A DNA stretch of 64,000 nucleotides from contig OZ251449.1 of NCBI GenBank assembly GCA_965242505.1, forward strand, positions 3,286,001 to 3,350,000. Reading direction: 5' to 3'. Below, one piece after another: positions 32,501 to 40,874 of this stretch (position 1 is the stretch's first letter; every line of letters starts with the position of its first letter). Position numbers and translations under genes: made by a program. The notes below the pieces were generated by a model that did no database searches, had not been told where the DNA came from, and saw only the letters and a program-made list of their open reading frames with translations. Source of the DNA: UBA2966 sp965242505 (GTDB lineage Bacteria > Pseudomonadota > Alphaproteobacteria > UBA2966).

Positions 32501-35302
32501 GACTTGATCGAGTAACGAGAATAGTGGTATGAACATGTCGGTCTCCGAAAAATCAGTATTCGGAATTCTATCATGCTGTTGCTGGTAAGTTTCCAAAGTC
32601 AGCGCACCCGCAGCATAGGTAGCATCCAAGCGGTCAGTCGTTTCCTTGATTTTGACTTTCAGATTTTCTTGAATACGTACACGTTCTTCCTCAATCACAA
32701 TGCGTGACTGATCCGCGCTTCCATTATCGACCCGTCCGGTTCGTTGAGCGAAGTCAATCGTCGCCTCGGCGCCAAGGAAGTCACCACGCCGCGCGCGCTC
32801 GACAGCGGCTTGAGCGAAGTCAGGCGCGTCGCATGTCATGAGGTCCCACAAGACATCGACATCGACACCGAGAGGGGAATCGGACGGCTGGCCAGCCTTG
32901 TCGAAAATGATGTTTGGGTCGGCGAGAAGGTCTCCATACAGCAAATCGGTCAAGTTAACTGATGGTTTGTCCGTATCACCGTCCGTTCTTTTGAACAAGA
33001 CTGTGTAGCGTCTGAGCAATTCCCCGGCCCCATGCTTCACAGGCGTTTTCGTCTCCTCGATTTCCTTAAGCGCCTGTCTAGCGTGGTCGTTCACTGCAAT
33101 GCGTAGGACTCCCGCTTGCTTTTTATGGAACAGCGGTCTCGTGTCTGGACGTTCTCTGATCAAGGCAAGCCAAAGATCGGAAAATGTCAGGGCTTGTGTT
33201 ACTTTTTTACGGAGATCCAGCCGCGCAGGTCCATCGATCCTATTGGTCAACGCGCTATTGCGATTTTCTCGATCGATTCGGTCAATTTCTTTGTCTCCAT
33301 AATCGCGCCAATACTCGGATATCCGGGCAATGCGATCCGTATCGATTTCTTCGACTTGGGGGCTCAACAAGCTGAACATATAGCCGAGCGAGGACCGCTG
33401 ATCGTGCTCCCACTCTTCAAGTATTCGTCTCCACACTATGGTGGCCGCATGAAACCTGATTTTCGATTGACGTTCATTTGTGATCCACGTCTTTGTCTTA
33501 TTTCGGAGATCCGATTCCCTTTTCTGCCACTCTTCAAGCGAATCCTCCTCTCGCAGCAGCGTAATCGGAAGGTGAATACCCTTCATCGACACGTCGGCCG
33601 CCGTTCTCGCCAACGCGCGCAGTGACGACATGTCACCAAGGCGAGGCTCCAGGAGCGAAAGCAATTGGGCAACCGGCCCGCCAGGAACCGTCAGAGCGGG
33701 TGCCAGAGCCGCGCATGTTGTCAGGATTGCATGACTTCGTCTACATGGATGGTCGGCTCCGTCATCATCGGCCGTCTCCACTTCTTCCAGCAATTCAGCG
33801 GCGAGGCCGGAAAGTTCGGCGCCGATGGGCGCGTGCTCATCGGTCACATAGTTGCAGGCGACCAGCTTGACCGTGTTGGCGCTCGGCGACGCATCCGGCG
33901 CTGCGTGCGCGAGATGGTAGGCGAGTCCGAGATGTCCGCGCTTGATCGCGGTTGCGATAGCGTCCTCGATTCGTTGGACGGGTCTGCCTTCATCGTCATC
34001 GGACTGTGACGCATCGTCCATCACTTCCGCATCGGAGGACGCGCCATCTTCGGATCGTGTCGAACTGTCGGCAGCCGTGTCGGGTCCGTCCCCGTCGTCA
34101 GGCGCCGGATCTTCCCCAGCGCTTGGCTCCGGAACATCTTCCACCTGGGCCACTGCACCCGGCGCGGGTTCGCTGCTCGGCCGCCTTGGCGTTTCGGGGT
34201 CGGCCTCCCGTTCCACGGGGTCGGGATCAGAAGGCTCGGCGCGGTTCTCCGGTCCCGGGTCATCGGATCGAGGCTCGGCGAGGGCGCGCTCGATGGCCGC
34301 GCGAGTTTCCTCGCGCTCGGCGCGAAACGACCCGAGGGCGTCAGCCAGAGAATGCACCGACGCGACATCCGCCTCGGCCTCGTTTGACGCCTGCTTCAAT
34401 TTTTCGTGCGTTTCCTGGTAGCGGACTTCATTGGAAAGTAACCGTTCGGCGAGATCGAGAGCTGCGTCGACACCCCTGCGACCCATGCCACCCTTGGCGA
34501 CCTGCGCCTTCAGCGCCGCGAGGGCCTCCACCACCACTGCTGCCCCTGCGACCGCTTCCGCGCGCTGAGCTTCCCAGTTCTCGATCTGCGTTTTCTGCGA
34601 CGAGACATCGCGATCGCGAATGTTTCGCGCCTTGGCTATCTCGACCAGACGCTGCGCCGCCCCGACAAGCGACAGGAGTTCCTCTTCCTTCAAGCGGTCG
34701 GCATCAAGAGTTTCGACGACTCGACGAATGTAGCCGACCCTCTCGACGGCTTCTCCGTCCTCCTCCGGGAGCGGCGGGTCCTCATCGTCTTCGATTTGGA
34801 TGGGGCCGGCCTGCACGTCTTCGAGATAGGGGCGCGTTTCCGGGTAGGCGTCGATGACATCGACGACACGGCTGGCATCCCCGGACATCAGGTCCGTCGC
34901 CCAAGCGACCTCGGCCACATGCGCCCATGCGCTGTCCTGGGCAAGACGCTCGATCAAGTCTTGATCGGAAACAGAGGCGTATCCCATGGCTCCCGATTGA
35001 CCGAGTGCTTCTTTCCGGCAGTTTTCCACTAGGCGGTGAAGAAAATCCGCGCGCCTGAATCGTTTGGTCTTGGCCCCCTCGAAGACGGATCTCGCCTCCT
35101 CGTAGGCTTTCCGGCCCTCGACCGTGGTGAACAGAGCGCGAAGCCGCTCGTACAGATCGTCGTCAGGGCCGATCCTCGTCCAAGCCGGGGAAGCGCTTGC
35201 GTCGAGTGCTTCCCTGAGGTCACGTTCGTGACTCTTCGCCAAGCCGAGAACGTCCTTGATCCGCCCCGGAGTCAAGGTCGATGGAAGGCCAAGATAAATC
35301 AT
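29546..35302 (-). CDS. Giant P-loop ATPase (STAND/archaeal-type ATPase core), candidate defence protein
   Basis: About 1,918 residues from the ATG at 35302; a TTG at 35329 would add nine. Order: helical N-terminus from MIYLGLPSTLTPGRIKDVLG; an acidic, proline-rich linker at about 335-430; a long helical region to ~1100; an alpha/beta stretch with NIVIFLGALDVGSRRVLARE; then MFFGRGDARKAI and an ATPase core with Walker A YGGRRLGKTALL (~1253), Walker B ILLLVDEADAFLD (~1341) and FKVVFAGLHNVQRA as sensor; then winged-helix-like and further alpha/beta parts. No nuclease or membrane motif is recognised. Composition is less GC-rich than the flanks, suggesting transfer. Confidence 0.65.
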   Translation of the reverse strand: MIYLGLPSTLTPGRIKDVLGLAKSHERDLREALDASASPAWTRIGPDDDLYERLRALFTTVEGRKAYEEARSVFEGAKTKRFRRADFLHRLVENCRKEALGQSGAMGYASVSDQDLIERLAQDSAWAHVAEVAWATDLMSGDASRVVDVIDAYPETRPYLEDVQAGPIQIEDDEDPPLPEEDGEAVERVGYIRRVVETLDADRLKEEELLSLVGAAQRLVEIAKARNIRDRDVSSQKTQIENWEAQRAEAVAGAAVVVEALAALKAQVAKGGMGRRGVDAALDLAERLLSNEVRYQETHEKLKQASNEAEADVASVHSLADALGSFRAEREETRAAIERALAEPRSDDPGPENRAEPSDPDPVEREADPETPRRPSSEPAPGAVAQVEDVPEPSAGEDPAPDDGDGPDTAADSSTRSEDGASSDAEVMDDASQSDDDEGRPVQRIEDAIATAIKRGHLGLAYHLAHAAPDASPSANTVKLVACNYVTDEHAPIGAELSGLAAELLEEVETADDDGADHPCRRSHAILTTCAALAPALTVPGGPVAQLLSLLEPRLGDMSSLRALARTAADVSMKGIHLPITLLREEDSLEEWQKRESDLRNKTKTWITNERQSKIRFHAATIVWRRILEEWEHDQRSSLGYMFSLLSPQVEEIDTDRIARISEYWRDYGDKEIDRIDRENRNSALTNRIDGPARLDLRKKVTQALTFSDLWLALIRERPDTRPLFHKKQAGVLRIAVNDHARQALKEIEETKTPVKHGAGELLRRYTVLFKRTDGDTDKPSVNLTDLLYGDLLADPNIIFDKAGQPSDSPLGVDVDVLWDLMTCDAPDFAQAAVERARRGDFLGAEATIDFAQRTGRVDNGSADQSRIVIEEERVRIQENLKVKIKETTDRLDATYAAGALTLETYQQQHDRIPNTDFSETDMFIPLFSLLDQVDKEISDAQEDRGKEIRKLLGDLPNLSQDQRERIELAVKDHRFPIAEDYIERIKRGDELPPLKPRRDRPFDQFFPDFVEKYINDIEGDGITHVRRVVEKREAMGFIDASQLSGDASRDGVGVLDAWITLREGQTSAGALKNLMSAIGFVRAKVRGSDDKTPGGERVFTLEAAPVADRGIARLPDFGSRAGGRYRLFTVRRRATEEAILRETQKRNVAGRSPNIVIFLGALDVGSRRVLAREFGSGEYHPTIVLDEALVIFLAAWPEDRLDAFFDCASAFAFSQPFDPDAAEVPPEMFFGRGDARKAILSTSGDMAHFVYGGRRLGKTALLADIAREYRIKRSKESDEPKELVLLINLKGSGIGENRPTEDLWPLFAEHLTEHRILQPRTVRHESIQKNVIRWLEEKPDRRILLLVDEADAFLDAEHRSKQNYRVLEQIKRLMEETQRRFKVVFAGLHNVQRAARDPNTPFAHLGEAIRIGPMLPETDGDEIQHLIRRPLEALGYRFVSNDSIIRVAAETNYYPALVQQFCKELLKTLREDVDVRGESGPPYQVHPDMVDRVFNARETRDRIRNLFSWTIQLDPRYEFLTYLIARQSFDNEDARPRAVPISDIRDAALNEWREGFASDSSFWMFEVLLEEMVGLGILREASDKKYAVRTRNLRMLLGNDDEIERRFADAKSKMAPAVFDPAQFRNTLGDDTPSSLTANQEYRLLSGRRAVGLVFGTRLAGLDRVRDSLDQAAERWDGSLHVKEVEPATLQHELDRVSRTRQGTHVVLVDMRDAWDPRVVNDALAFVEKRDFQNRIVRPVFLCGPKVAWNWLNEPPLTRKDVELQDIWLGPCARDFIRTWLTEREARAFSSLENPDQPIDLPWPAVAGTAARKKQLKSMNEAIDATLTDDGDNHSVSDVLISESMNTALRLLSTFPDASMTADILSDLSQDGSAHMSPEEVVNFFGWADRLGIIYREEHGYRLDSTYAAGLQRIFEE

Positions 35303-35349
35303 CGCGTCGGGTATCCGCGCTCGGGACAATGAACATCGCCAAGGACAGC

Positions 35350-35378
35350 ATTATACGAGACCGCGTTCCGGTTGGACA
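35350..35378 (-). promoter_or_regulatory. Promoter of the giant ATPase cassette
   Basis: A perfect TATAAT (35355-35350, minus strand), rare in this GC-rich sequence, with a weak -35 TGTCCA (35378-35373) at 17-base spacing. Transcription would start near 35343, 41 bases before the ATG at 35302. It lies in the 160-base divergent gap shared with chvI. Confidence 0.5.
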
Positions 35379-35462
35379 GACCGCACGGGCCGACCCGGCG
35401 CCGGAAACGCGGATATGGTACGATCGCGTCCCGTCGGTGATTGACGGAAACCCCGGACTGAC

Positions 35463-36173
35463 ATGAACGGCTCACCCCGGGCGACGATCGCGCTGGTCGA
35501 CGACGACCGGAACATACTCAGGTCCGTCTCGATGGCGCTCGAGGCGGAGGGATTTCGCGTGCGGACCTTCCGCGACGGCGCCGAGGCCCTGAAGGCCTTG
35601 ACGCATCAGCCGGCGGACCTGGTCGTCCTCGACATCAAGATGCCGCGACTCGACGGCATGGAGCTGCTCAATCGCCTCCGGCGGACGAGCGACGTTCCCG
35701 CGATCTTCCTCACGTCCAAGGACGACGAGATCGACGAGATGCTCGGCCTGAAGATGGGCGCCGACGACTATATCCGGAAGCCGTTTTCCCAGCGCCTGCT
35801 CATCGAGCGCGTTCGCGCCGTTCTGCGGCGCGCCGGCGGCGGGCGGCAGGAGGGTTCGGACGGCGATGACAAACCGATCGTCCGCGGCCATCTCGTCCTC
35901 GATCCGGCTCGGCATTCGTGCACCTGGCGCGGCGGCGAAGTGCGCCTGACGGTGACGGAGTTCCTCATTCTCAAAGCGCTGGCGGCGCGCCCGGGGCACG
36001 TCAAGAGTCGCGACCAGCTCATGGGGGCGGCCTACGACGACAACATCTACGTCGATGATCGCACGATCGACAGCCACATCAAGAGATTGCGCCGGAAGTT
36101 CCGCGAGGCCGACGGGGCGTTCGCGAGCATCGAGACCCTCTACGGCGTGGGCTATCGATATCGCGAAGCGTGA
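35463..36173 (+). CDS. chvI: Response regulator ChvI (OmpR family)
   Basis: A 236-residue transcription factor. The receiver has the acidic pair VDDDRN, the phospho-acceptor Asp in VVLDIKMPRLDGMELL near residue 58, the conserved Thr/Ser in FLTSKDDE and the lysine in YIRKPFSQ. The C-terminal winged helix ends with DDRTIDSHIKRLRRKFR and TLYGVGYRY as in OmpR/PhoB. With ChvG directly downstream it forms the ChvG-ChvI system, which in rhizobia and relatives responds to acid and envelope stress. Confidence 0.93.
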   Translation: MNGSPRATIALVDDDRNILRSVSMALEAEGFRVRTFRDGAEALKALTHQPADLVVLDIKMPRLDGMELLNRLRRTSDVPAIFLTSKDDEIDEMLGLKMGADDYIRKPFSQRLLIERVRAVLRRAGGGRQEGSDGDDKPIVRGHLVLDPARHSCTWRGGEVRLTVTEFLILKALAARPGHVKSRDQLMGAAYDDNIYVDDRTIDSHIKRLRRKFREADGAFASIETLYGVGYRYREA

Positions 36174-36188
36174 TCTCGTTGACCGCCC

Positions 36189-37859
36189 ATGAACGGGTAC
36201 GGCGCGAACGACGACGGCGTCCTGGCGGCCGAAGGGCCGGGCGAACGATCGCGCCGCGGGGCGGCGCGGGCGCGGCGGCGCCTGTTGTCCCCCCTTACGT
36301 TGCGCGTGCTCGCGGTCAACGCGCTGGCGCTGGCGATACTCGTGGGCGGCCTGTTGTTCCTCGGCCAGTACCGCGAGAGCCTCTTCGAGGCGAAAGTGGC
36401 GGCGCTGTCGATCAACGGCGCCATCATCGCCGGCGCGCTCGGCGAGGGCGCCGTCGGCGGACCTCCCGAAAGCATCGCGCTGCACGTGGAGATCGCGACC
36501 GACTTCGTGCGCCGGCTCTCCCAGTTGACGGGAACTCGCGTGCGTCTGTTCGACGAAAGCGGGGTTCTGGTCGCCGACAGCCGGATTCTGCTCGGCGGCG
36601 ATCGGGAGGTGAGGGCCAGGATGCTCGTTCCGCCGGCCGAGGAGGGCTACGTGTCCAGGCTGGTCGGCTGGGCGTCCGGCCTCGTGTCCGGGTTTCTGTC
36701 GCTGGACTCCGCGTTGCCGCTGTACCGCGAGCCGTCGCCCCCGGCGGCGGGAGATTTTCCCGAGGTTCTCCGCGCTCTCGAGGGCGAGGCCGACAGCGCC
36801 CAGCGCCGGACCGCGGACGGGCGGGTCATCGTGACCGTCGCGCTTCCGGTGCAACGGTTCAAGAAGGTCCTGGGCGCGCTCCTGCTGTCGGCGAGCGGCG
36901 AGGACATCGAGGCGGGGGTACGCGACGTGCGTCTCGCCATCCTCCAGGTGTTCGCGCTGGCGTTCGCGATCACCGTGATGCTGTCGATCTATCTGGCCGC
37001 GACCATCGCGCGTCCCGTCCGGCGCTTGGCGGAGGTGGCCGAGGTCGTCCGCCGGGGGCCGACCCGGCGCGTCGAGATTCCCGATTTCACCTCTCGCCGG
37101 GACGAGATCGGCGATCTCTCCGGGGCGCTGGCCGACATGACGGGCGCGCTGTACGACAGAATCGAAGCCATCGAGGCGTTCGCTGCGGACGTCGCGCACG
37201 AGGTGAGGAACCCGATCACCAGCATTCGCAGCGCGGTGGAGCTGCTGGCCCAGGGCGATGACCCCCGGCGGCGGGAGAAACTGACGGCCATCATCCAGGA
37301 AGACGTCACGAGACTCGACCGGTTGATCGGCGACATCGCCGATGCATCGCGCGTCGACGCCGAACTCGCCCGCGCGGAAGTCGGCCCCGTGGACCTGGTC
37401 CAGCTCGTTCGGACCCTGGTGGGGATCGAGCGCGAAACGGGACGCGGCGACTCGCCCGATATCGCGGTCGACATCGGGTCCGACGCCGCCCTCGTGGTCG
37501 ACGGCATCGAGGGGCGCCTGGGCCAGGTGATGAGGAATCTGCTGGCCAACGCCGTCACCTTCAGTCCTTCCGGAGGGCGCATCCGGATACGCGTCTTCCG
37601 CGAGGACGGCCGCGCGCGGATAACGGTCGAGGACGATGGTCCGGGCATCCCGGAAGACATGCGGGAAGCCATATTCGATCGGTTCTACACCGAACGGCCC
37701 GAGGGCGAGGCCTTTGGCGCGCATTCCGGACTGGGGCTCAGCATTTCGAGGCAGATCGTCGCCGCGCACGGCGGCGACGTCCGCGCCGAGAATCGCCGGA
37801 ACGAGGACGGGAAGGTCGTCGGGGCGCGTTTCACGGTGGAGTTGCCGTTACCGGCCTGA
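36189..37859 (+). CDS. chvG: Sensor histidine kinase ChvG
   Basis: A 556-residue membrane kinase partnered with ChvI. The first transmembrane helix is around LAVNALALAILVGGLLFLG (residues ~43-61), followed by a periplasmic sensor domain, a second helix near ALAFAITVMLSIYLAATIA, a HAMP linker, the HisKA box FAADVAHEVRNPITSIRSAVE with the phospho-accepting His, and the ATP-binding domain with NLLANAVTFSPSGG, VEDDGPGIPEDM and SGLGLSISRQIV. It starts 15 bases after chvI. In many relatives hprK follows; here rapZ comes next. Confidence 0.92.
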   Translation: MNGYGANDDGVLAAEGPGERSRRGAARARRRLLSPLTLRVLAVNALALAILVGGLLFLGQYRESLFEAKVAALSINGAIIAGALGEGAVGGPPESIALHVEIATDFVRRLSQLTGTRVRLFDESGVLVADSRILLGGDREVRARMLVPPAEEGYVSRLVGWASGLVSGFLSLDSALPLYREPSPPAAGDFPEVLRALEGEADSAQRRTADGRVIVTVALPVQRFKKVLGALLLSASGEDIEAGVRDVRLAILQVFALAFAITVMLSIYLAATIARPVRRLAEVAEVVRRGPTRRVEIPDFTSRRDEIGDLSGALADMTGALYDRIEAIEAFAADVAHEVRNPITSIRSAVELLAQGDDPRRREKLTAIIQEDVTRLDRLIGDIADASRVDAELARAEVGPVDLVQLVRTLVGIERETGRGDSPDIAVDIGSDAALVVDGIEGRLGQVMRNLLANAVTFSPSGGRIRIRVFREDGRARITVEDDGPGIPEDMREAIFDRFYTERPEGEAFGAHSGLGLSISRQIVAAHGGDVRAENRRNEDGKVVGARFTVELPLPA

Positions 37860-37936
37860 ACGCGTTCCCCCGGGGACAGTCCGTTGACTCCGGCGCCGGG
37901 GACGCGCACCTTTGCCGCGGACGGCCGCTTTTGCGC

Positions 37937-37943
37937 AGGAGGA
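37937..37943 (+). promoter_or_regulatory. Shine-Dalgarno that sets the rapZ start
   Basis: AGGAGGA lies 9 bases before the GTG at 37953, a near-perfect ribosome-binding site. It argues against the longer open frame from TTG 37884. Confidence 0.7.
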
Positions 37944-37952
37944 ACGCCCGCG

Positions 37953-38852
37953 GTGAGCCGCGCTTCGGGAACGGCGGTGGACGACGACTCTCCTGCGCCG
38001 GTGGTTCTCGTCACCGGCATGTCGGGGGCCGGGAAGTCGACGGCCCTGAAGATGCTCGAGGACCTCGGATACGAGGCGATCGACAACCTGCCCATCCGCC
38101 TGTTGAGGCGGCTGTTGGCCCCGGAGGACGATCGCCTGTCCGCCCTCGCCATCGACATGGACATTCGAACCCGCGACTTCGACGCCGAGTCGTTCATCGC
38201 CGAGATGGTCCCGCTCGCGGCGCGCGAGGACCTGGCGCTCGATCTGGTGTTCCTCGATTGCGACGACGGCGTGCTCCGGCGCCGGTTCACGGAAACCCGC
38301 CGGCGTCATCCTCTGGCCAGGGACCGTCCCGTCATGGACGGCATCGCGCGCGAACGCCGTCTGATGCTGCGCTTGCGGGACAGCGCGGACCTCGTGATCG
38401 ATACCTCGCGCCTCGCCATTCCCGAGTTCAGGCGCCTGATGACGCGGCGTTTCGCGCTGGACGCGGGGCCGGAGATGGCCGTATCGGTGACGTCGTTCTC
38501 CTATCGCCGGGGCCTTCCCAGAGAAGCCGATCTGGTGTTCGACGTGCGTTTCCTGGCCAACCCCCATTACGTCGAGCGCCTGCGTCCGCGGAACGGCAAG
38601 GATCGGCAGGTCGCGGCGCACCTCGAGAAGGACGCCGCGTTCGGTCCCTTCTTCGAGTCGTTGACGGGCATGTTGCGCGACCTGCTGCCGCGCTATGCGA
38701 AAGAGGGAAAGAGCTACCTCACCATCGCCATCGGTTGCACGGGAGGCCGCCACCGGTCGGTCTACGTCGCCGAGCGCCTGGCGCGGGAGCTCGGGTCCGA
38801 CGGGCGCGCGGTGTCGGTGAGCCACAGGGACCTGGCGCCGACGGAGACGTGA
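37953..38852 (+). CDS. rapZ: RNase adapter / nucleotide-binding protein RapZ
   Basis: RapZ-family protein (YvcJ/YhbJ). In enterobacteria it delivers the GlmZ small RNA to RNase E; the alphaproteobacterial role is less clear. The GTG start at 37953 gives 299 residues. Walker A is VLVTGMSGAGKSTALKMLEDLG near residue 20; IDNLPIRLL, FDVRFLANPHYVERLRP and IAIGCTGGRHRSVYVAE are family hallmarks. It sits 93 bases after chvG; the HPr kinase, EIIA and HPr genes that often accompany it are absent from this locus. Confidence 0.93.
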   Translation: MSRASGTAVDDDSPAPVVLVTGMSGAGKSTALKMLEDLGYEAIDNLPIRLLRRLLAPEDDRLSALAIDMDIRTRDFDAESFIAEMVPLAAREDLALDLVFLDCDDGVLRRRFTETRRRHPLARDRPVMDGIARERRLMLRLRDSADLVIDTSRLAIPEFRRLMTRRFALDAGPEMAVSVTSFSYRRGLPREADLVFDVRFLANPHYVERLRPRNGKDRQVAAHLEKDAAFGPFFESLTGMLRDLLPRYAKEGKSYLTIAIGCTGGRHRSVYVAERLARELGSDGRAVSVSHRDLAPTET

Positions 38853-38908
38853 CCGGCCGCCGCGGGTTCCCGAAACCGGCGCGGACGGGCGCGCGGAAGT
38901 CCCCGATG

Positions 38909-38938
38909 TTTACGGCGGGACGGAGGGGGTGATATAGA
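38909..38938 (+). promoter_or_regulatory. Possible ahcY promoter
   Basis: TTTACG (38909-38914), an 18-base spacer and TATAGA (38933-38938), with a leader of about 68 bases to the ahcY ATG. No SAH or SAM riboswitch fold was recognised in that leader. Confidence 0.4.
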
Positions 38939-39012
38939 CCCTCGGCCGCGCGGTCGGGACCGGGCCGCGGACCCGAGGCCCCCGCCGTTCTCTCACCCTC
39001 GAGGAGCATCCC

Positions 39013-40299
39013 ATGCCCGACTACAAGGTCGCCGACATCGCCTTGGCGGAATGGGGGCGCCGCGAGATCGCGATCGCCGAGACCGAGATGCCGGGCCTCA
39101 TGGCGTTGCGGGAAGAGTATGCGGGCCGGCAACCGCTGGCGGGCGCGCGTATCGTCGGATGCCTTCACATGACGCTCGAGACCGCGGTGCTGATCGAGAC
39201 GCTGACGGCGCTCGGCGCCGAGGCGCGCTGGAGTTCCTGCAACATCTTCTCGACCCAGGACCACGCTGCCGCGGCCGTGGCCGAGCGCGGCGTGCCGGTG
39301 TTCGCGTGGAAGGGCGAAACCCCCGAAGAGTACGACTGGTGCATCGACCGGACGATCGAAGGGCCGGATGGCTGGCGGCCCAACCTACTGCTGGACGACG
39401 GCGGAGACCTGACGCAGATCATGCACGACAAGCACCCCGACCTCCTCAAGGACGTGCGCGGGCTGTCGGAAGAGACGAGCACGGGGGTCCGCCGTTTGTA
39501 TCAGATGGAGGAATCCGGCGATCTCCTGGTCCCGGCGTTCAACGTCAACGATTCGGTCACGAAGTCCAAGTTCGACAACCTGTACGGCTCGCGCGAGAGC
39601 CTCATCGACGGGATCAAGCAGGCGACGGGCGTCATGCTGGCGGGCAAGCTGGCGGTGGTCTGCGGTTACGGCGAGGTCGGCAAGGGGTCGTCCGCGAGTC
39701 TGAGAGGGCAGGGCGCCCGCGTCGTGGTGACCGAGATCGATCCGATCTGCGCCCTCCAGGCGTCCATGGAAGGCTACGAGGTCGCGACGATGGAAGACGC
39801 CGCGCCGCGCGGCGACATCTTCGTGACCGCGACCGGCAACACGGACGTCATCACCCTCGACCACATGCGCGAGATGAAGGACCGCGCCATCGTCTGCAAC
39901 ATCGGTCATTTCGACTCCGAGATCCAGATCGCGGCGTTGCGGAACTTCCAGTGGCACGAGGTCAAACCGCAGGTCGACGAGGTGGAGTTTCCCGACGGCA
40001 AGCGGCTCATCGTGCTGGCGAAGGGCCGGCTGGTGAATCTGGGGTGCGCCACGGGGCATCCCAGCTTCGTGATGAGCGCGTCGTTCACGAACCAGGTGAT
40101 GGCTCAACTCGAGCTCTGGAACAACGCCGACCGATACGAGCGGAAGGTGTACGTGCTGCCCAAGCATCTCGACGAGAAGGTCGCGCGTCTTCACCTCGAC
40201 AAGCTGGGCGTGAGGCTGTCGCGCCTCTCCGACGAGCAGTCCGGGTATCTCGGCGTTCCGGTCGAGGGGCCGTACAAGCCCGATCACTACCGCTACTGA
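39013..40299 (+). CDS. ahcY: S-adenosylhomocysteine hydrolase
   Basis: AhcY splits S-adenosylhomocysteine to adenosine and homocysteine, relieving inhibition of methyltransferases. The 428-residue protein begins MPDYKVADIALAEWGRREI and contains CLHMTLETAVLIETL, NVNDSVTKSKFDN, the NAD-binding loop VCGYGEVGKGSSASLRGQGA and the C-terminal lysine/tyrosine pair in KPDHYRY that reaches the partner subunit's NAD. Like other proteobacterial forms it carries an insert near residue 150. Confidence 0.96.
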   Translation: MPDYKVADIALAEWGRREIAIAETEMPGLMALREEYAGRQPLAGARIVGCLHMTLETAVLIETLTALGAEARWSSCNIFSTQDHAAAAVAERGVPVFAWKGETPEEYDWCIDRTIEGPDGWRPNLLLDDGGDLTQIMHDKHPDLLKDVRGLSEETSTGVRRLYQMEESGDLLVPAFNVNDSVTKSKFDNLYGSRESLIDGIKQATGVMLAGKLAVVCGYGEVGKGSSASLRGQGARVVVTEIDPICALQASMEGYEVATMEDAAPRGDIFVTATGNTDVITLDHMREMKDRAIVCNIGHFDSEIQIAALRNFQWHEVKPQVDEVEFPDGKRLIVLAKGRLVNLGCATGHPSFVMSASFTNQVMAQLELWNNADRYERKVYVLPKHLDEKVARLHLDKLGVRLSRLSDEQSGYLGVPVEGPYKPDHYRY

Positions 40300-40355
40300 A
40301 CTCCGGGAGCCGAGAGGTTCTTCGGCGAGATCGCCTCGGGCGCGGCCACCCCGGA

Positions 40356-40874
40356 ATGATCGATACGAGGCCCGATGCGGGAGCGCGCCGAACGACCGGC
40401 GACGGCGCGATGCTCGGCGGCCTCGCCGAGACCGAACGGCTGGCCTCGCGGCTCTCCGGGAGAGCGCGGCCAGGCGACCTCATCTGCCTTTCCGGCGAGC
40501 TCGGAACCGGAAAGACGACCTTCGCGCGCTCCTTCATCCGTTCGCGGGCGTCCCTCGCCGGCGTCGAGGTCGGCGAGGTTCCGAGCCCGACGTTCACGTT
40601 GGCGCAGACCTACGAAATGCCCCTGGGCGACATCTGGCACTTCGACCTGTTTCGCCTCGAACACCCGGACGAGACGCTCGAACTGGGGATCGAGGACGCG
40701 TTGAACGACGGCATCTGTCTCGTCGAATGGCCCGATCGCCTTCCGGAGAACCTGCCGGGCGCGCGTCTGGACGTGGCGTTCGCGTTCGGCGCGACGGAAG
40801 ACGAGCGCCGCGTCAGGATCGGCGGCGACGCGGCGTGGCGTGAACGGTCGGCCGGGCTCGTCGGAAATGGGTGA
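40356..40874 (+). CDS. tsaE: tRNA threonylcarbamoyladenosine biosynthesis ATPase TsaE
   Basis: TsaE is the ATPase that resets the TsaD-TsaB complex making t6A37 in tRNA. The ATG at 40356 gives 172 residues. Walker A LSGELGTGKTTFARSFI, then VPSPTFTLAQTYE, and HFDLFRLEHPDE and EWPDRLPE are the family signatures. Its stop overlaps the start of amgK, and the tsaE-amgK-murU-addB order is conserved in alphaproteobacteria. Confidence 0.93.
   Translation: MIDTRPDAGARRTTGDGAMLGGLAETERLASRLSGRARPGDLICLSGELGTGKTTFARSFIRSRASLAGVEVGEVPSPTFTLAQTYEMPLGDIWHFDLFRLEHPDETLELGIEDALNDGICLVEWPDRLPENLPGARLDVAFAFGATEDERRVRIGGDAAWRERSAGLVGNG

Noticed and set aside
38853..39012. A SAH or SAM riboswitch upstream of ahcY
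   Set aside because: The leader is GC-rich but I could not find the conserved core of either class; only a promoter match was kept.
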